Of a DNA stretch of 64,000 bases, positions 1 to 8,278 are shown one piece after another (positions within the stretch are counted from its first letter, which is position 1; each line of letters opens with the position of its first letter). Source of the stretch: Aliarcobacter butzleri (lineage in GTDB: Bacteria > Campylobacterota > Campylobacteria > Campylobacterales > Arcobacteraceae); contig NZ_LT906455.1 of the NCBI RefSeq assembly GCF_900187115.1, forward strand, positions 868,001-932,000, in the 5' to 3' direction. Made by a program: the position numbers and the translations under genes. The notes under the pieces were generated by a model, which worked only from the letters and a program-made list of their open reading frames with translations, did no database searches and was not told where the DNA came from.

Positions 1-39
1 AAAGCCTAACCAACCTGCACCTAAGATAGTAAGTTTCAT
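1..39 (-). CDS. Start of a Rossmann-fold NAD(P)-binding protein (cut by window edge)
   Basis: Only the first 13 codons are inside the window, reading MKLTILGAGWLGF. The GAGWLG stretch after a short beta strand is the usual opening of a dinucleotide-binding Rossmann fold, as in NAD-dependent epimerases and dehydrogenases. The ATG follows the stop codon of the next upstream gene with no spacer, so the two are probably co-transcribed. The enzyme class cannot be decided from this fragment. Confidence 0.45.
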   Translation of the reverse strand, partial: MKLTILGAGWLGF

Positions 40-423
40 TTAATCTTTTAAAATACCATAAGCTAAGATTAACCAAGCAATAATTAAAAGTGTTCCACCA
101 ATTGGTGTAATTGCTCCTAAAATTGGCATGTTTAAAATAGTTAATAAGTATAAAGAAAAAGAAAAAATACTCATTCCAATTAAAATTAAAATCATCGATA
201 CAAATACTTTTTTCTTTGAAGTTAATATATAAATAAATGTTGCTGTAAAAAGTCCTAAAGTGTTATAAAAATGGTATTGAACACCTGTATTATAAACTTT
301 TAACATTTGCTCATCTAAAACTGATTTTAATCCATGAGCTCCAAAAGCACCTAAAGCTATAGCTAAAGCCATCATAAAAGCACAAATTGCTAAAAATAGT
401 TTTGCTTGTTTATTTATTGTCAT
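40..423 (-). CDS. DUF423 family inner-membrane protein
   Basis: 127 residues, almost entirely hydrophobic, with four predicted membrane segments (about residues 8-28, 52-68, 72-94, 98-122). The GAFGAHGLK motif after the first segment, the TGVQYHFYNTLGLF motif before the second and the ITPIGGT motif near the C-terminus are the family signature, which E. coli YgdD also carries. Length is normal for the family. The molecular role is unknown. It lies 12 bases downstream of the phosphoribosyltransferase gene, probably in the same transcript. Confidence 0.8.
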   Translation of the reverse strand: MTINKQAKLFLAICAFMMALAIALGAFGAHGLKSVLDEQMLKVYNTGVQYHFYNTLGLFTATFIYILTSKKKVFVSMILILIGMSIFSFSLYLLTILNMPILGAITPIGGTLLIIAWLILAYGILKD

Positions 424-435
424 TTTTTTTCCTTT

Positions 436-882
436 TTATTTAACATCAACTTCCCAAAAAAAGTCAATCCAAACATCTGCATTTTTTACATAATAATCAG
501 GTTTTATAACAGCTGTTTTTTTATAAAAAATTGTTGCAAGTTTAAATTCTACTTTTGGAAACTTTTCTTTTAATATTTTTATTATTTCTTTCATAGTTTT
601 TCCAGAATCCACTATATCATCAATTATTAAAACCTTTTTTGCATCTGTTAAATCTGGTATATTAAAAATATTTGGAGCTGATATTTGTTTATCTTTGTCA
701 TAAGAGACACAATTTATACTAAATAAATTTCTAATATCTAAAGCTTGAGCCATTAAGTGAGAAAGTGTTAATCCTCCTCTTGCAACTGCTAATAAAACTT
801 CTGGGTTAAAATCTCTACATTTGTCCACTAAAGTTTGTGTATCATCTTTAAATATTTCATAACTATAATATAATTTTTCCAA
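436..882 (-). CDS. Purine-type phosphoribosyltransferase (Gpt/xanthine PRTase-like)
   Basis: 148 residues with a type I phosphoribosyltransferase fold. The PRPP-binding loop is VLIIDDIVDSGKT at about residues 84-96, and the upstream VARGGLTLSHLMA segment matches the PPi-loop of xanthine/guanine enzymes. It would transfer ribose-5-phosphate from PRPP to a free purine in the cytoplasm (purine salvage). The start is a TTG preceded by AAAGG at good spacing; there is no ATG nearby. Substrate preference (xanthine, guanine or hypoxanthine) cannot be read from sequence. Confidence 0.75.
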   Translation of the reverse strand: MEKLYYSYEIFKDDTQTLVDKCRDFNPEVLLAVARGGLTLSHLMAQALDIRNLFSINCVSYDKDKQISAPNIFNIPDLTDAKKVLIIDDIVDSGKTMKEIIKILKEKFPKVEFKLATIFYKKTAVIKPDYYVKNADVWIDFFWEVDVK

Positions 883-959
883 TATTAGACCTTTAAAATT
901 CGAATCAAACGCTTATTTTATTAAAAATTTGATTAATTGTAACCAAAATGTAATTGTTG

Positions 960-965
960 TATACT
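960..965 (+). promoter_or_regulatory. Possible -10 box upstream of the 214-residue membrane protein
   Basis: TATACT sits 32 bases before the ATG at 997, in the AT-rich gap between two divergent genes. A TTTATAAGG stretch with the ribosome site lies between. No convincing -35 is seen, which is normal for Campylobacterota sigma-70 promoters. Confidence 0.35.
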
Positions 966-996
966 TCGCGTTTAATTTTTTTTTATAAGGTTAGTT

Positions 997-1641
997 ATGT
1001 CAAATAATAATTTTAATCAAATCGATTTAAAAGAAGCAAAAAATATTATTGTAGATAGTTTAAAATATCTTTTTGTTGTGGCTAGTATTTGTGCTATTGT
1101 TCCTTTAATTTTAAGAATAGATATAAAATTTTTTGGAACTTTTAATCATGAAAGTTCATTATTAGAGTGGTTTCAGTTACTTTGTTTGTTTTTAACAATA
1201 ACAATATTTACTAGGTTGTCATTTATAATACCAAATTTAAAAAGAGCTAGTATGTTAATAGCAGCTTTTTATCTTGTACTTTTTATTAGAGAAAATGATG
1301 ATATTTTTGATCTTGTTTATCATGGGTTTTGGGCTCCTTGGGCTTTTTTAGTTGCTTTAATTGCAATAGTTTATGCATTTAAAGATTGGAAAAAAGGTGT
1401 TTTAGAATTAGCAACTTATTTAAAAATACCACATATGAAATTAATGATATTTTCTGTTATGTTTTTATTTGTTTTTTCAAGATTGTTTGGAATGGGAAGT
1501 TTTTGGCGACAAGTAATGCAAGATAATTTTGTATATGAAGTAAAAGCAATGATTGAAGAAGGAACAGAACTTTTAGCTTATGGTTTAATACTTTACTCAG
1601 CGTATTTAATTTACAAATATCTTGTAAACGAAAACATTTAG
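997..1641 (+). CDS. Hypothetical polytopic membrane protein
   Basis: 214 residues with six likely membrane helices (about 22-40, 58-78, 84-100, 110-128, 147-165, 190-209). A short acidic stretch, RENDDIFDL, follows helix 3, and an acidic EEGTELLAYG segment starts the last helix. No family is recognised with confidence. It has its own leader in the divergent gap and an AAGG ribosome site close to the ATG. It ends two bases from the stop of the convergent small gene. No charged catalytic motif stands out; function unknown. Confidence 0.7.
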   Translation: MSNNNFNQIDLKEAKNIIVDSLKYLFVVASICAIVPLILRIDIKFFGTFNHESSLLEWFQLLCLFLTITIFTRLSFIIPNLKRASMLIAAFYLVLFIRENDDIFDLVYHGFWAPWAFLVALIAIVYAFKDWKKGVLELATYLKIPHMKLMIFSVMFLFVFSRLFGMGSFWRQVMQDNFVYEVKAMIEEGTELLAYGLILYSAYLIYKYLVNENI

Positions 1642-1643
1642 AA

Positions 1644-1844
1644 CTATTTTTGATTATCCGTACATTTTTCTATGATTAATTCATCGAGTTTGTTCGGATT
1701 TTCTTTTACTTCTTGAAATACTTTTGCATCTTCACAAGGGGCAATAACTACTTTTTCTTCTTGTTTTTCAATACCTTTATTATAAATAATAATCCCAATA
1801 AATATAAAAAATGCTAAAAAAGTTAGGTATACAGTTGGTTTCAT
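1644..1844 (-). CDS. Small membrane-anchored hypothetical protein
   Basis: 66 residues: one N-terminal hydrophobic segment (about residues 4-21) followed by a charged Lys/Glu-rich tail with two cysteines. The tail would lie in the periplasm if the N-terminus is cytoplasmic. The gene begins 3 bases after the stop of the YggS-family gene, so it is very likely translated from the same mRNA. No family is recognised. Confidence 0.6.
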   Translation of the reverse strand: MKPTVYLTFLAFFIFIGIIIYNKGIEKQEEKVVIAPCEDAKVFQEVKENPNKLDELIIEKCTDNQK

Positions 1845-1847
1845 AAT

Positions 1848-2528
1848 TTACTCTTTAAATAAAGTAGAGCCAACTCTAATCATATTTGAACCACACGCAA
1901 TTGCTAATTCAAAATCACTACTCATTCCCATAGAACAATATTTTGCTCCAAAAGGAACTAATTCATCAAAAATATTTTTTGTAATTTTAAATGATTCTTT
2001 AATCAGTTTTATATCAGTTGAATTTGCTCCAATACACATAACACCTTTTAATATGATATTTGGACAAGTTTCTAAAATCTCTTTATAAATTTTCACAGCA
2101 TCTTTTGCTTCAACTCCAGATTTTGTATCTTCGTTTGCAGAGTTTATTTGAAGTAAACAAGATAGTTTTTTGTTTTTAGCTTCTAACTTCTTATTTAATT
2201 CTTGCGCTAAATCTAAAGAGTCTAAAGAGTGTATTAATGTTGGATTTAAATCTATTAGATTATTGATTTTATTTTTTTGTAAAGTTCCTACAAAATGCCA
2301 TTCAATAGGAAGTTCATCCAATTCCTCACTTTTTTGTTTTAAATCTTGAACTTTATTTTCTCCAAAAGCCCTTTGACCTGCTTCATAAAGAGTTTTTATA
2401 TCTTGTGTTGTAGAGTATTTTGAAATACCAATGACTTTTACAATATGATGTTCTGAGATTTTTAATCTGGCACCTTCAACTTTTGTTATTAGATTATCTA
2501 GATTTTTTGTTGCTGTTTTTTTATCCAT
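1848..2528 (-). CDS. YggS/PLPBP family pyridoxal-phosphate homeostasis protein
   Basis: 226 residues, the normal length of the family. It has the type III alanine-racemase-like TIM-barrel signature: the PLP-lysine segment IGISKYST near residue 35, GENKVQDLKQK, WHFVGTLQKNK and the C-terminal SMGMSSDFELAI and MIRVGSTLF motifs. YggS proteins bind PLP and buffer vitamin B6 and amino-acid pools; no catalytic reaction is established. It follows rseP by 11 bases in the same orientation, within the envelope gene run. Confidence 0.9.
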   Translation of the reverse strand: MDKKTATKNLDNLITKVEGARLKISEHHIVKVIGISKYSTTQDIKTLYEAGQRAFGENKVQDLKQKSEELDELPIEWHFVGTLQKNKINNLIDLNPTLIHSLDSLDLAQELNKKLEAKNKKLSCLLQINSANEDTKSGVEAKDAVKIYKEILETCPNIILKGVMCIGANSTDIKLIKESFKITKNIFDELVPFGAKYCSMGMSSDFELAIACGSNMIRVGSTLFKE

Positions 2529-2539
2529 TTTGTACTCTT

Positions 2540-3598
2540 TTAATTATTTAAAAATATTCTATTAATATCATTATAAATTCCAAGAAGCATCAAACTTCCC
2601 AAAATCATCCATCCCATTATAGTCAAAAATACAAACACTCTATCACTTGGTTTTTTTCTTACTATCATTTCATATAAGTTAAACATAATATGTCCACCAT
2701 CAAGTGCTGGTATAGGAAGAAGATTTAAAACACCAAGATTTACGGAAATCAAAGCCGTAATTGTAAGTAGTGCGATGATAGAACTTTCACTTGCATCTGA
2801 AATAACTTTTCCTATGCTAATAACACCACCTATTTCACTTGTAGGAACTATTCCTGAAATTAGTTTTTGAACACCTTGAAAAATCACAGTTGAAGCAAAG
2901 ATAGTTTTTTCATAAGCAAAAACTAAAGATTGAGAAAAAGACAAATCTAAAGTTATAATTTTTCCACTTGGACTAATTCCAATCATTCTTTTTTTGATAT
3001 TTTCTCTAAACATATTTTGACTATCTGAAATCTCTGGATTTATAGTTTTTATTAGAACTTGATTATCTCTTTTTATAAAAAATTGTAAAGCACCTTGTGT
3101 TGTTGTAATAACTTTACCTATTTCTTCCCAAGATTTTATGTCTATGTCATTTATTCTAATAATTTCATCATTAGCTTTTATGTCAGCAATAAATGCAGGA
3201 GAATTTTCTTGAACACTACCAACTTGTGCAGCCCAAGTATTTGCTCCTGATAGAGCTATTATAAAGTATAAAATTGCAGCAAGAATAAAGTTAGCAAATG
3301 GACCTGCAAACAAAATTATAATTCTTTGCCAAGGTTTTTTTGCATTATATGAATCTTCTCCATCTTCAATTAAAGCTGGATTTGAATCATCTTGACCTTT
3401 CATTTTTACATATCCACCAAGTGGAATTAGAGCAATCTGCCAAGTTGTACCTTTCCAATATTTTGAATAGATTTGTTTTCCAAACCCAATAGAAAATGTA
3501 TGCACTTTTACACCAAAAAACTTAGCAGCTAAAAAGTGACCAAGTTCATGAAAAAATACTAAAAATGATAAAACTAATAAAAAAGTAATAGTACCCAC
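2540..3598 (-). CDS. rseP: RseP-type site-2 intramembrane zinc protease
   Basis: 352 residues. The zinc motif HELGH (HExxH) is in the first membrane helix at about residue 18, one PDZ domain follows (about 120-200), and the third zinc ligand lies in NLLPIPALDGGH near residue 293. It cleaves membrane-spanning substrates such as anti-sigma factors or signal-peptide remnants in the inner membrane. A GTG start is preceded by AAAGG. It is shorter than the E. coli enzyme, which has two PDZ domains, as expected outside the gammaproteobacteria. It lies directly downstream of pgsA. Confidence 0.92.
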   Translation of the reverse strand: MGTITFLLVLSFLVFFHELGHFLAAKFFGVKVHTFSIGFGKQIYSKYWKGTTWQIALIPLGGYVKMKGQDDSNPALIEDGEDSYNAKKPWQRIIILFAGPFANFILAAILYFIIALSGANTWAAQVGSVQENSPAFIADIKANDEIIRINDIDIKSWEEIGKVITTTQGALQFFIKRDNQVLIKTINPEISDSQNMFRENIKKRMIGISPSGKIITLDLSFSQSLVFAYEKTIFASTVIFQGVQKLISGIVPTSEIGGVISIGKVISDASESSIIALLTITALISVNLGVLNLLPIPALDGGHIMFNLYEMIVRKKPSDRVFVFLTIMGWMILGSLMLLGIYNDINRIFLNN

Positions 3599-3607
3599 AA
3601 AAAACCT

Positions 3608-4153
3608 TTAGAGTTTGAAATAATCTCTTGTATATTCATATCCTGAATAAATAGTCAAAATAACTGCTAACCATAAAAATTCTATTGCAAATGGCCAATT
3701 CATAGTTAAAAAACCAATAGCAATCATTTGTACAACAGTTTTTATTTTTCCAGCCATTGTTGAAGAGACATTTTTCCCTTCACTTACAGCAACGACTCTT
3801 AGTCCAGTAATAAAAAATTCTCTTGAAAGGATTAAAAATATAGCCCAAACACTTGCTCTATCAATTGCCATAAGCCCTAAAAAACCTGCAAGTACAAGCA
3901 TTTTATCTGCAAGGGGGTCTAAAATTCCACCTAGTTTTGTCATCTGATCCCAATTTCTTGCGATAAATCCATCAAAAAAATCAGTAACTGAAGCAATTAC
4001 AAAAATAAGTCCTGCAAAATAATCGAACCAAGACGGATGCCAAGATGAAAAAATAGGATTGTGTCTGTCAATAAAAAACCATAGCATTAGCGGTGCTAAT
4101 GCTATTCTAAAAAGTGCTAAAAGATTTGGAAGATTTAACGATGCTTTTGTCAT
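3608..4153 (-). CDS. pgsA: CDP-diacylglycerol--glycerol-3-phosphate 3-phosphatidyltransferase
   Basis: 181 residues with several membrane helices and the CDP-alcohol phosphatidyltransferase motif: D at the start of DFFDGFIAR, then GGILDPLADK, giving the pattern DGxxAR...GxxxDxxxD at about residues 60-83. It makes phosphatidylglycerol-phosphate, the precursor of PG and cardiolipin, at the inner membrane. The ATG overlaps the stop of the upstream FabL-like gene by one base, so translation is coupled. Confidence 0.92.
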   Translation of the reverse strand: MTKASLNLPNLLALFRIALAPLMLWFFIDRHNPIFSSWHPSWFDYFAGLIFVIASVTDFFDGFIARNWDQMTKLGGILDPLADKMLVLAGFLGLMAIDRASVWAIFLILSREFFITGLRVVAVSEGKNVSSTMAGKIKTVVQMIAIGFLTMNWPFAIEFLWLAVILTIYSGYEYTRDYFKL

Positions 4154-4932
4154 TATCTAAAAGTTGTCCCACCATCAACAATTAATGTGTGACCTGTAAT
4201 CCAAGAAGCATCATTTGTACACAAGAAATAACAAGATTGTGCTAAATCTTCTGGTTGACCAATTCTATTTAATGGAGAGTATTCAGCAGTTTTTGCTTTT
4301 ACTTCTTCATAATTTGTAAATGCTTTAAGAGCATCAGTATCGATAGGACCTCCTGAAACTGCATTTACTCTAATATTAAATTCACCTAATTCATTTGCAG
4401 CATATCTAACCATTGCTTCAACTGCAGCTTTATTTGTTCCATGACCTGCATAATTTTCAATATACACTAAATTTCCAGTAGAACTTAAACTAACTATTGC
4501 TCCACCACCAATTTTTTGCATTCTTTTTGCTGCTTGTTGTGCTCCACATACAAAGGCATTTACTGTTGCAGTATAAATATTGTTTAATCCTCTTGGTTTT
4601 AATTTCATAAATTTACCATAACCACCAACAACTGCTCTTCCATAAATCATTGCATTTGAAATAAAGAAATCTACTCTATCAAAGTCTTTATCTATTTCTT
4701 CAAATAGCTCAGAATATTTTTCAGGCTCTAAAATATTAAATGGATATGCACGACATTTCACACCAAATTTTTTCTCAACATCTTTACAGATTTCTTGAGC
4801 TACTTCACCATTTGAGTTGTAAGTAAATGCTACGTTTACACCATTACTTGCGAATTTATAAACACACTCTTTACCAATACCTTTTGTTCCACCTGAAATT
4901 ACTAAAGTTTTCCCTTGCATGTTGTTATTCAT
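4153..4932 (-). CDS. FabL-like enoyl-ACP reductase (SDR family)
   Basis: 259-residue short-chain dehydrogenase. The cofactor loop is GGTKGIGKE near residue 14 and the Asn motif is ISNAM. The catalytic region reads SLSSTGNLVYIENYAGHGTN followed by K: the tyrosine is seven residues before the lysine (YX6K) rather than four (YX3K). YX6K plus the following SGGPIDTDALK is the pattern of FabL-type enoyl-ACP reductases, so fatty-acid elongation is more likely than a FabG role. That assignment is inferred from motifs; a plain oxidoreductase cannot be excluded. It abuts dapA and pgsA, both coupled. Confidence 0.65.
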   Translation of the reverse strand: MNNNMQGKTLVISGGTKGIGKECVYKFASNGVNVAFTYNSNGEVAQEICKDVEKKFGVKCRAYPFNILEPEKYSELFEEIDKDFDRVDFFISNAMIYGRAVVGGYGKFMKLKPRGLNNIYTATVNAFVCGAQQAAKRMQKIGGGAIVSLSSTGNLVYIENYAGHGTNKAAVEAMVRYAANELGEFNIRVNAVSGGPIDTDALKAFTNYEEVKAKTAEYSPLNRIGQPEDLAQSCYFLCTNDASWITGHTLIVDGGTTFR

Positions 4933-5819
4933 TATTTTATTACCTCATATTTTATTAAAATTTTTTCTAATTTTTGCATTGTTTCTGCACTTGGATTAGT
5001 CAATGGTAGTCTAAATTCTAAACTATCTAATAATCCAGATAAATACATAGCAGCTTTAATTGGAATAGGGTTACTTTCACAGAATAAAGTTTTATTTAAT
5101 TCATAAAGATCATTATGAATACTTAAGGAAGTTTTATAATCACCTTCTAGTACACTACTTACTAATTTTGATTTCAAGTTTGGTAAAAGATTTGAAGTAA
5201 CAGAGATAATTCCTCTTGCACCACTTGCAAGCATAGGAAAATCAACACTATCATCTCCTGAAACTACTACAAAATCTTTTCTTGCTGACATTAATGAAGT
5301 TGCTCTTTCTAAACTTCCTGTCGCTTCTTTTATTCCATAGATATTTTTTACATCATCAAACAGTCTTATTGCTGTTTCTGGAAGTAAATCAACTCCTGTA
5401 CGACCTGGAACATTATATAACATTAAAGGAAGTTCAACAGAGTTTGCTATTGCTTTATAGTGTTGATATAATCCCTCTTGAGTTGGTTTATTATAATATG
5501 GAGCAATTGATAAAATCCCATCTGCTCCTACTTCTTGAGCAAATTTAGCGATATCGCAAGCTTCATGAGTTGCATTTGAACCAGCACCAGCAAGAACTTT
5601 TACACCACTGTTTTTACAAGTTGCAACGGCAACTTCAATACATTCTTTATGTTCTTTATGTGATAAAGTAGCACTTTCTCCTGTTGTTCCAACTGGTGAA
5701 ACAGCATTTATCCCTTGAGCTATTTGTCTTTTTATTAAAGATTCATATTTTTGTAAATCAACTTTTCCATTTTTAAATGGTGTAATTAGTGCGGTCATAG
5801 AACCGGTAATAATATCCAT
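4932..5819 (-). CDS. dapA: 4-hydroxy-tetrahydrodipicolinate synthase
   Basis: 295 residues, the standard family length. It condenses pyruvate with aspartate semialdehyde, the first committed step to lysine and meso-diaminopimelate. The TTGES motif, catalytic tyrosine in YNVPGRTG and Schiff-base lysine in GIKEATG (about residue 162) are intact. Its stop codon overlaps the next gene start by one base. Upstream lies an M16 protease gene, the same order as in Campylobacter. Confidence 0.95.
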   Translation of the reverse strand: MDIITGSMTALITPFKNGKVDLQKYESLIKRQIAQGINAVSPVGTTGESATLSHKEHKECIEVAVATCKNSGVKVLAGAGSNATHEACDIAKFAQEVGADGILSIAPYYNKPTQEGLYQHYKAIANSVELPLMLYNVPGRTGVDLLPETAIRLFDDVKNIYGIKEATGSLERATSLMSARKDFVVVSGDDSVDFPMLASGARGIISVTSNLLPNLKSKLVSSVLEGDYKTSLSIHNDLYELNKTLFCESNPIPIKAAMYLSGLLDSLEFRLPLTNPSAETMQKLEKILIKYEVIK

Positions 5820-5842
5820 ACTTATCCTTTTTTACTAGTAGA

Positions 5843-7177
5843 TTATTTTTCTTCTTTTAAAATAACTGTTGTTGAGTTTTTTTCAATTAAATATTTATTT
5901 GCAACATCAATTAAATCTTTTTTAGTCAATTTTTCTACATTTTTTTCATAATTTAAAAGAGGAGTTATATTTCCTCTTACTAAATAAGAACCATATAAAG
6001 AAGCTACTTCGCTTGAACTTTCAAGTGAAAAAATAAAATCAGCTTTTGTATTGATTTTTATTTTGTTTATATCTTTTTCTTCAAATTGTCCTTGTTTAAT
6101 TTGCGCAATTGTATCTAAAATTTCTTTTTCTATTTTTAAAGCATCAACACCTTCATTTGCTACAGCCATAAACATAAATAATCCAGGGTCTTTTAAATCC
6201 ATATTATAAGCATAAATAGTATTAACTAATCTTTTTTCATCAACTAATTTTTTTTGTAAAATTGAGCTTTTACCATTGCTTAAAAGTTCACTTAATGCTG
6301 AAAGTGCAACTTGATCTTCATGTTCAAAATTTGGAATATGATAAGTGATTGCTATCATTTGTACAGCTGATTCTTTATGAATAGTTACTCTTTTTGCACC
6401 ATCTTGTTCTGGTTCTGTTGTATGGATAGATGATGGGATTTCTTTACTGTTTTTGATATTTTTAAAATGTTTTTCAACTGATTTAAAAATTTCATCTTTA
6501 TCTATATCCCCTGCAACTACTACTATTGCATTTTTTGGTTGATAATAAGTACTATGAAAATCTTTTATATCTTCAATTGTCCAATTTTTAATGTCGTTCA
6601 TAAATCCAATTGGAGTCCAATGATATGGATGATAAATATAAGCATTGTTAAATAATCTAAATTGCAAATATCCCATTGGATTATTATCTGTTCGCCATCT
6701 TCTTTCTTCTGCAACTACATCTCTTTCTGGCTGGAATTCTTCATCTTTAAGTGTAAGATTTTCCATTAAATCTGCAAATAATTCTAAAGATTTATCCATG
6801 TTTTTTGAACTTGATTTTATAAAGTAATGAGTGTAATCAAAAGATGTAGAAGCATTGTTTACTCCTCCAAATCCTTTTACAATTTCATCAAATTCACCAG
6901 CTTTTAAATTTTTTGTAGATTTGAAATTTAAGTGTTCTAACATATGAGCAATTCCACTTTTACCCATTTTTTCATTTCTACTTCCAACTTTATAAAAAAC
7001 ATCAGTAGATACTACATCTGAACCATTTTTCATAGGGATTGCTACTATTTCAAGACCATTTTCTAAAGTTTTTGTATAATATTTTGGTAAGTTACTACCC
7101 ATTGATTCTCCCGATATTATTATTAATAAAAAAAGTTGAACAAAAAATATTTTGAATAGATTTTTTATATAATTCAT
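5843..7177 (-). CDS. M16 family zinc peptidase (PqqL/insulinase-type), exported
   Basis: 444 residues. A hydrophobic N-terminal segment (about 8-24) looks like a signal peptide or anchor. The inverted zinc motif HxxEH is HMLEH at residues 78-82, and the distal glutamate lies in VVAEERR about 75 residues later. The N-terminal catalytic half and the C-terminal peptidase-like half are both present, so it is a complete single-ring-half M16B protein. It likely degrades peptides in the periplasm. Its start overlaps the pyrD stop by one base. Confidence 0.88.
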   Translation of the reverse strand: MNYIKNLFKIFFVQLFLLIIISGESMGSNLPKYYTKTLENGLEIVAIPMKNGSDVVSTDVFYKVGSRNEKMGKSGIAHMLEHLNFKSTKNLKAGEFDEIVKGFGGVNNASTSFDYTHYFIKSSSKNMDKSLELFADLMENLTLKDEEFQPERDVVAEERRWRTDNNPMGYLQFRLFNNAYIYHPYHWTPIGFMNDIKNWTIEDIKDFHSTYYQPKNAIVVVAGDIDKDEIFKSVEKHFKNIKNSKEIPSSIHTTEPEQDGAKRVTIHKESAVQMIAITYHIPNFEHEDQVALSALSELLSNGKSSILQKKLVDEKRLVNTIYAYNMDLKDPGLFMFMAVANEGVDALKIEKEILDTIAQIKQGQFEEKDINKIKINTKADFIFSLESSSEVASLYGSYLVRGNITPLLNYEKNVEKLTKKDLIDVANKYLIEKNSTTVILKEEK

Positions 7178-8235
7178 TATTTTAAATTAGCTCCAATAGC
7201 TTCTTGAATATTTTCAAAACCATCTTTATCAAGTAGTTCTAAAATCTCTTGGTTTATTTTTCTAACCATTGCAGGTCCTTCAAAAATAAGTCCTGAATAT
7301 GCTTGAACTAAAGTTGCACCATTTTTTATTCTTTCATAAGCTTGAGCACCATTTGAAATACCACCAGCTGAAATTAAAATAGTTTTTCCAAATAATTCCC
7401 GTGCTATTTCTTTAAAAAGTTGTGAAGATTTTTGCGTTAGACAAGATCCACTTAAACCACCAAAGTTTTGACAATTTGGTACTAAACTATAATCAATTGT
7501 TGTATTTGTTGCAATTATTCCACTTGCACCTGCTTCAACAGCAGTTTTACATAAATTTATCGCTGTTTGCACTTCCATATCAGGTGCAATTTTTAGTAAA
7601 ATTGGTTTTGTTGTTAAAGTTTTTGCCATAGTAAATAATTCTGTAATAAACTTTTCATTTTGTAAATCTCTTAAATTTGGAGTATTTGGACTAGAGATAT
7701 TTATTACTAAATAATCACTTATTTTATGGAATTTTTTAATTAAGTTTTTATAATCACTTAAAGCAAACTCTTCAGGAGTTATTTTATTTTTTCCAATATT
7801 TACACCAACTGGTATCTCAAAAGGATAAACTTTTTTTAGATTTTTTAAAACAGCATGCGCACCAAGATTGTTAAATCCCATAGCATTTTGAACAGATTTA
7901 GCCTCAGCATATCTAAACATTCTAGGTTTTGGATTTCCATCTTGAGGAAGTAAAGTTACAGTTCCAATCTCTGTAAAACCAAAACCTAAAGATTTCATAG
8001 CTTTTATCATAGTTGCATTTTTGTCAAAACCAGCGGCAAGTCCAACAGGATTTGAAAAATTTAGGTCAAAAATTTTTTGATTTAATCTTGGATGAAAAAT
8101 ATAATTCTCTTTTTCCATTATATTTTTTAGAATAAAACATTTACCTAATGTTTTTAGACCAAATTCCGCTATATTGTGAGCAGTTTCTGGTTGAAATTTA
8201 AATAGTACTTTTTTTACTGTTTCATAACTAATCAA
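7177..8235 (-). CDS. pyrD: Dihydroorotate dehydrogenase (quinone), class 2
   Basis: 352 residues. It oxidises dihydroorotate to orotate with transfer of electrons to the quinone pool (pyrimidine synthesis). The N-terminal helical extension for membrane association is present. The FMN-site motif GLAAGFDKNA and the class 2 catalytic serine in NISSPNTPNLR are visible, with ATNTT and SGGLSG-like loops further on. It sits between the MsbA-type exporter and the M16 protease in one minus-strand run. Confidence 0.94.
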   Translation of the reverse strand: MISYETVKKVLFKFQPETAHNIAEFGLKTLGKCFILKNIMEKENYIFHPRLNQKIFDLNFSNPVGLAAGFDKNATMIKAMKSLGFGFTEIGTVTLLPQDGNPKPRMFRYAEAKSVQNAMGFNNLGAHAVLKNLKKVYPFEIPVGVNIGKNKITPEEFALSDYKNLIKKFHKISDYLVINISSPNTPNLRDLQNEKFITELFTMAKTLTTKPILLKIAPDMEVQTAINLCKTAVEAGASGIIATNTTIDYSLVPNCQNFGGLSGSCLTQKSSQLFKEIARELFGKTILISAGGISNGAQAYERIKNGATLVQAYSGLIFEGPAMVRKINQEILELLDKDGFENIQEAIGANLK

Positions 8236-8278
8236 AATTTATCCTTTTTAAAAAGTTGAATATTTTATCTAAATATCA

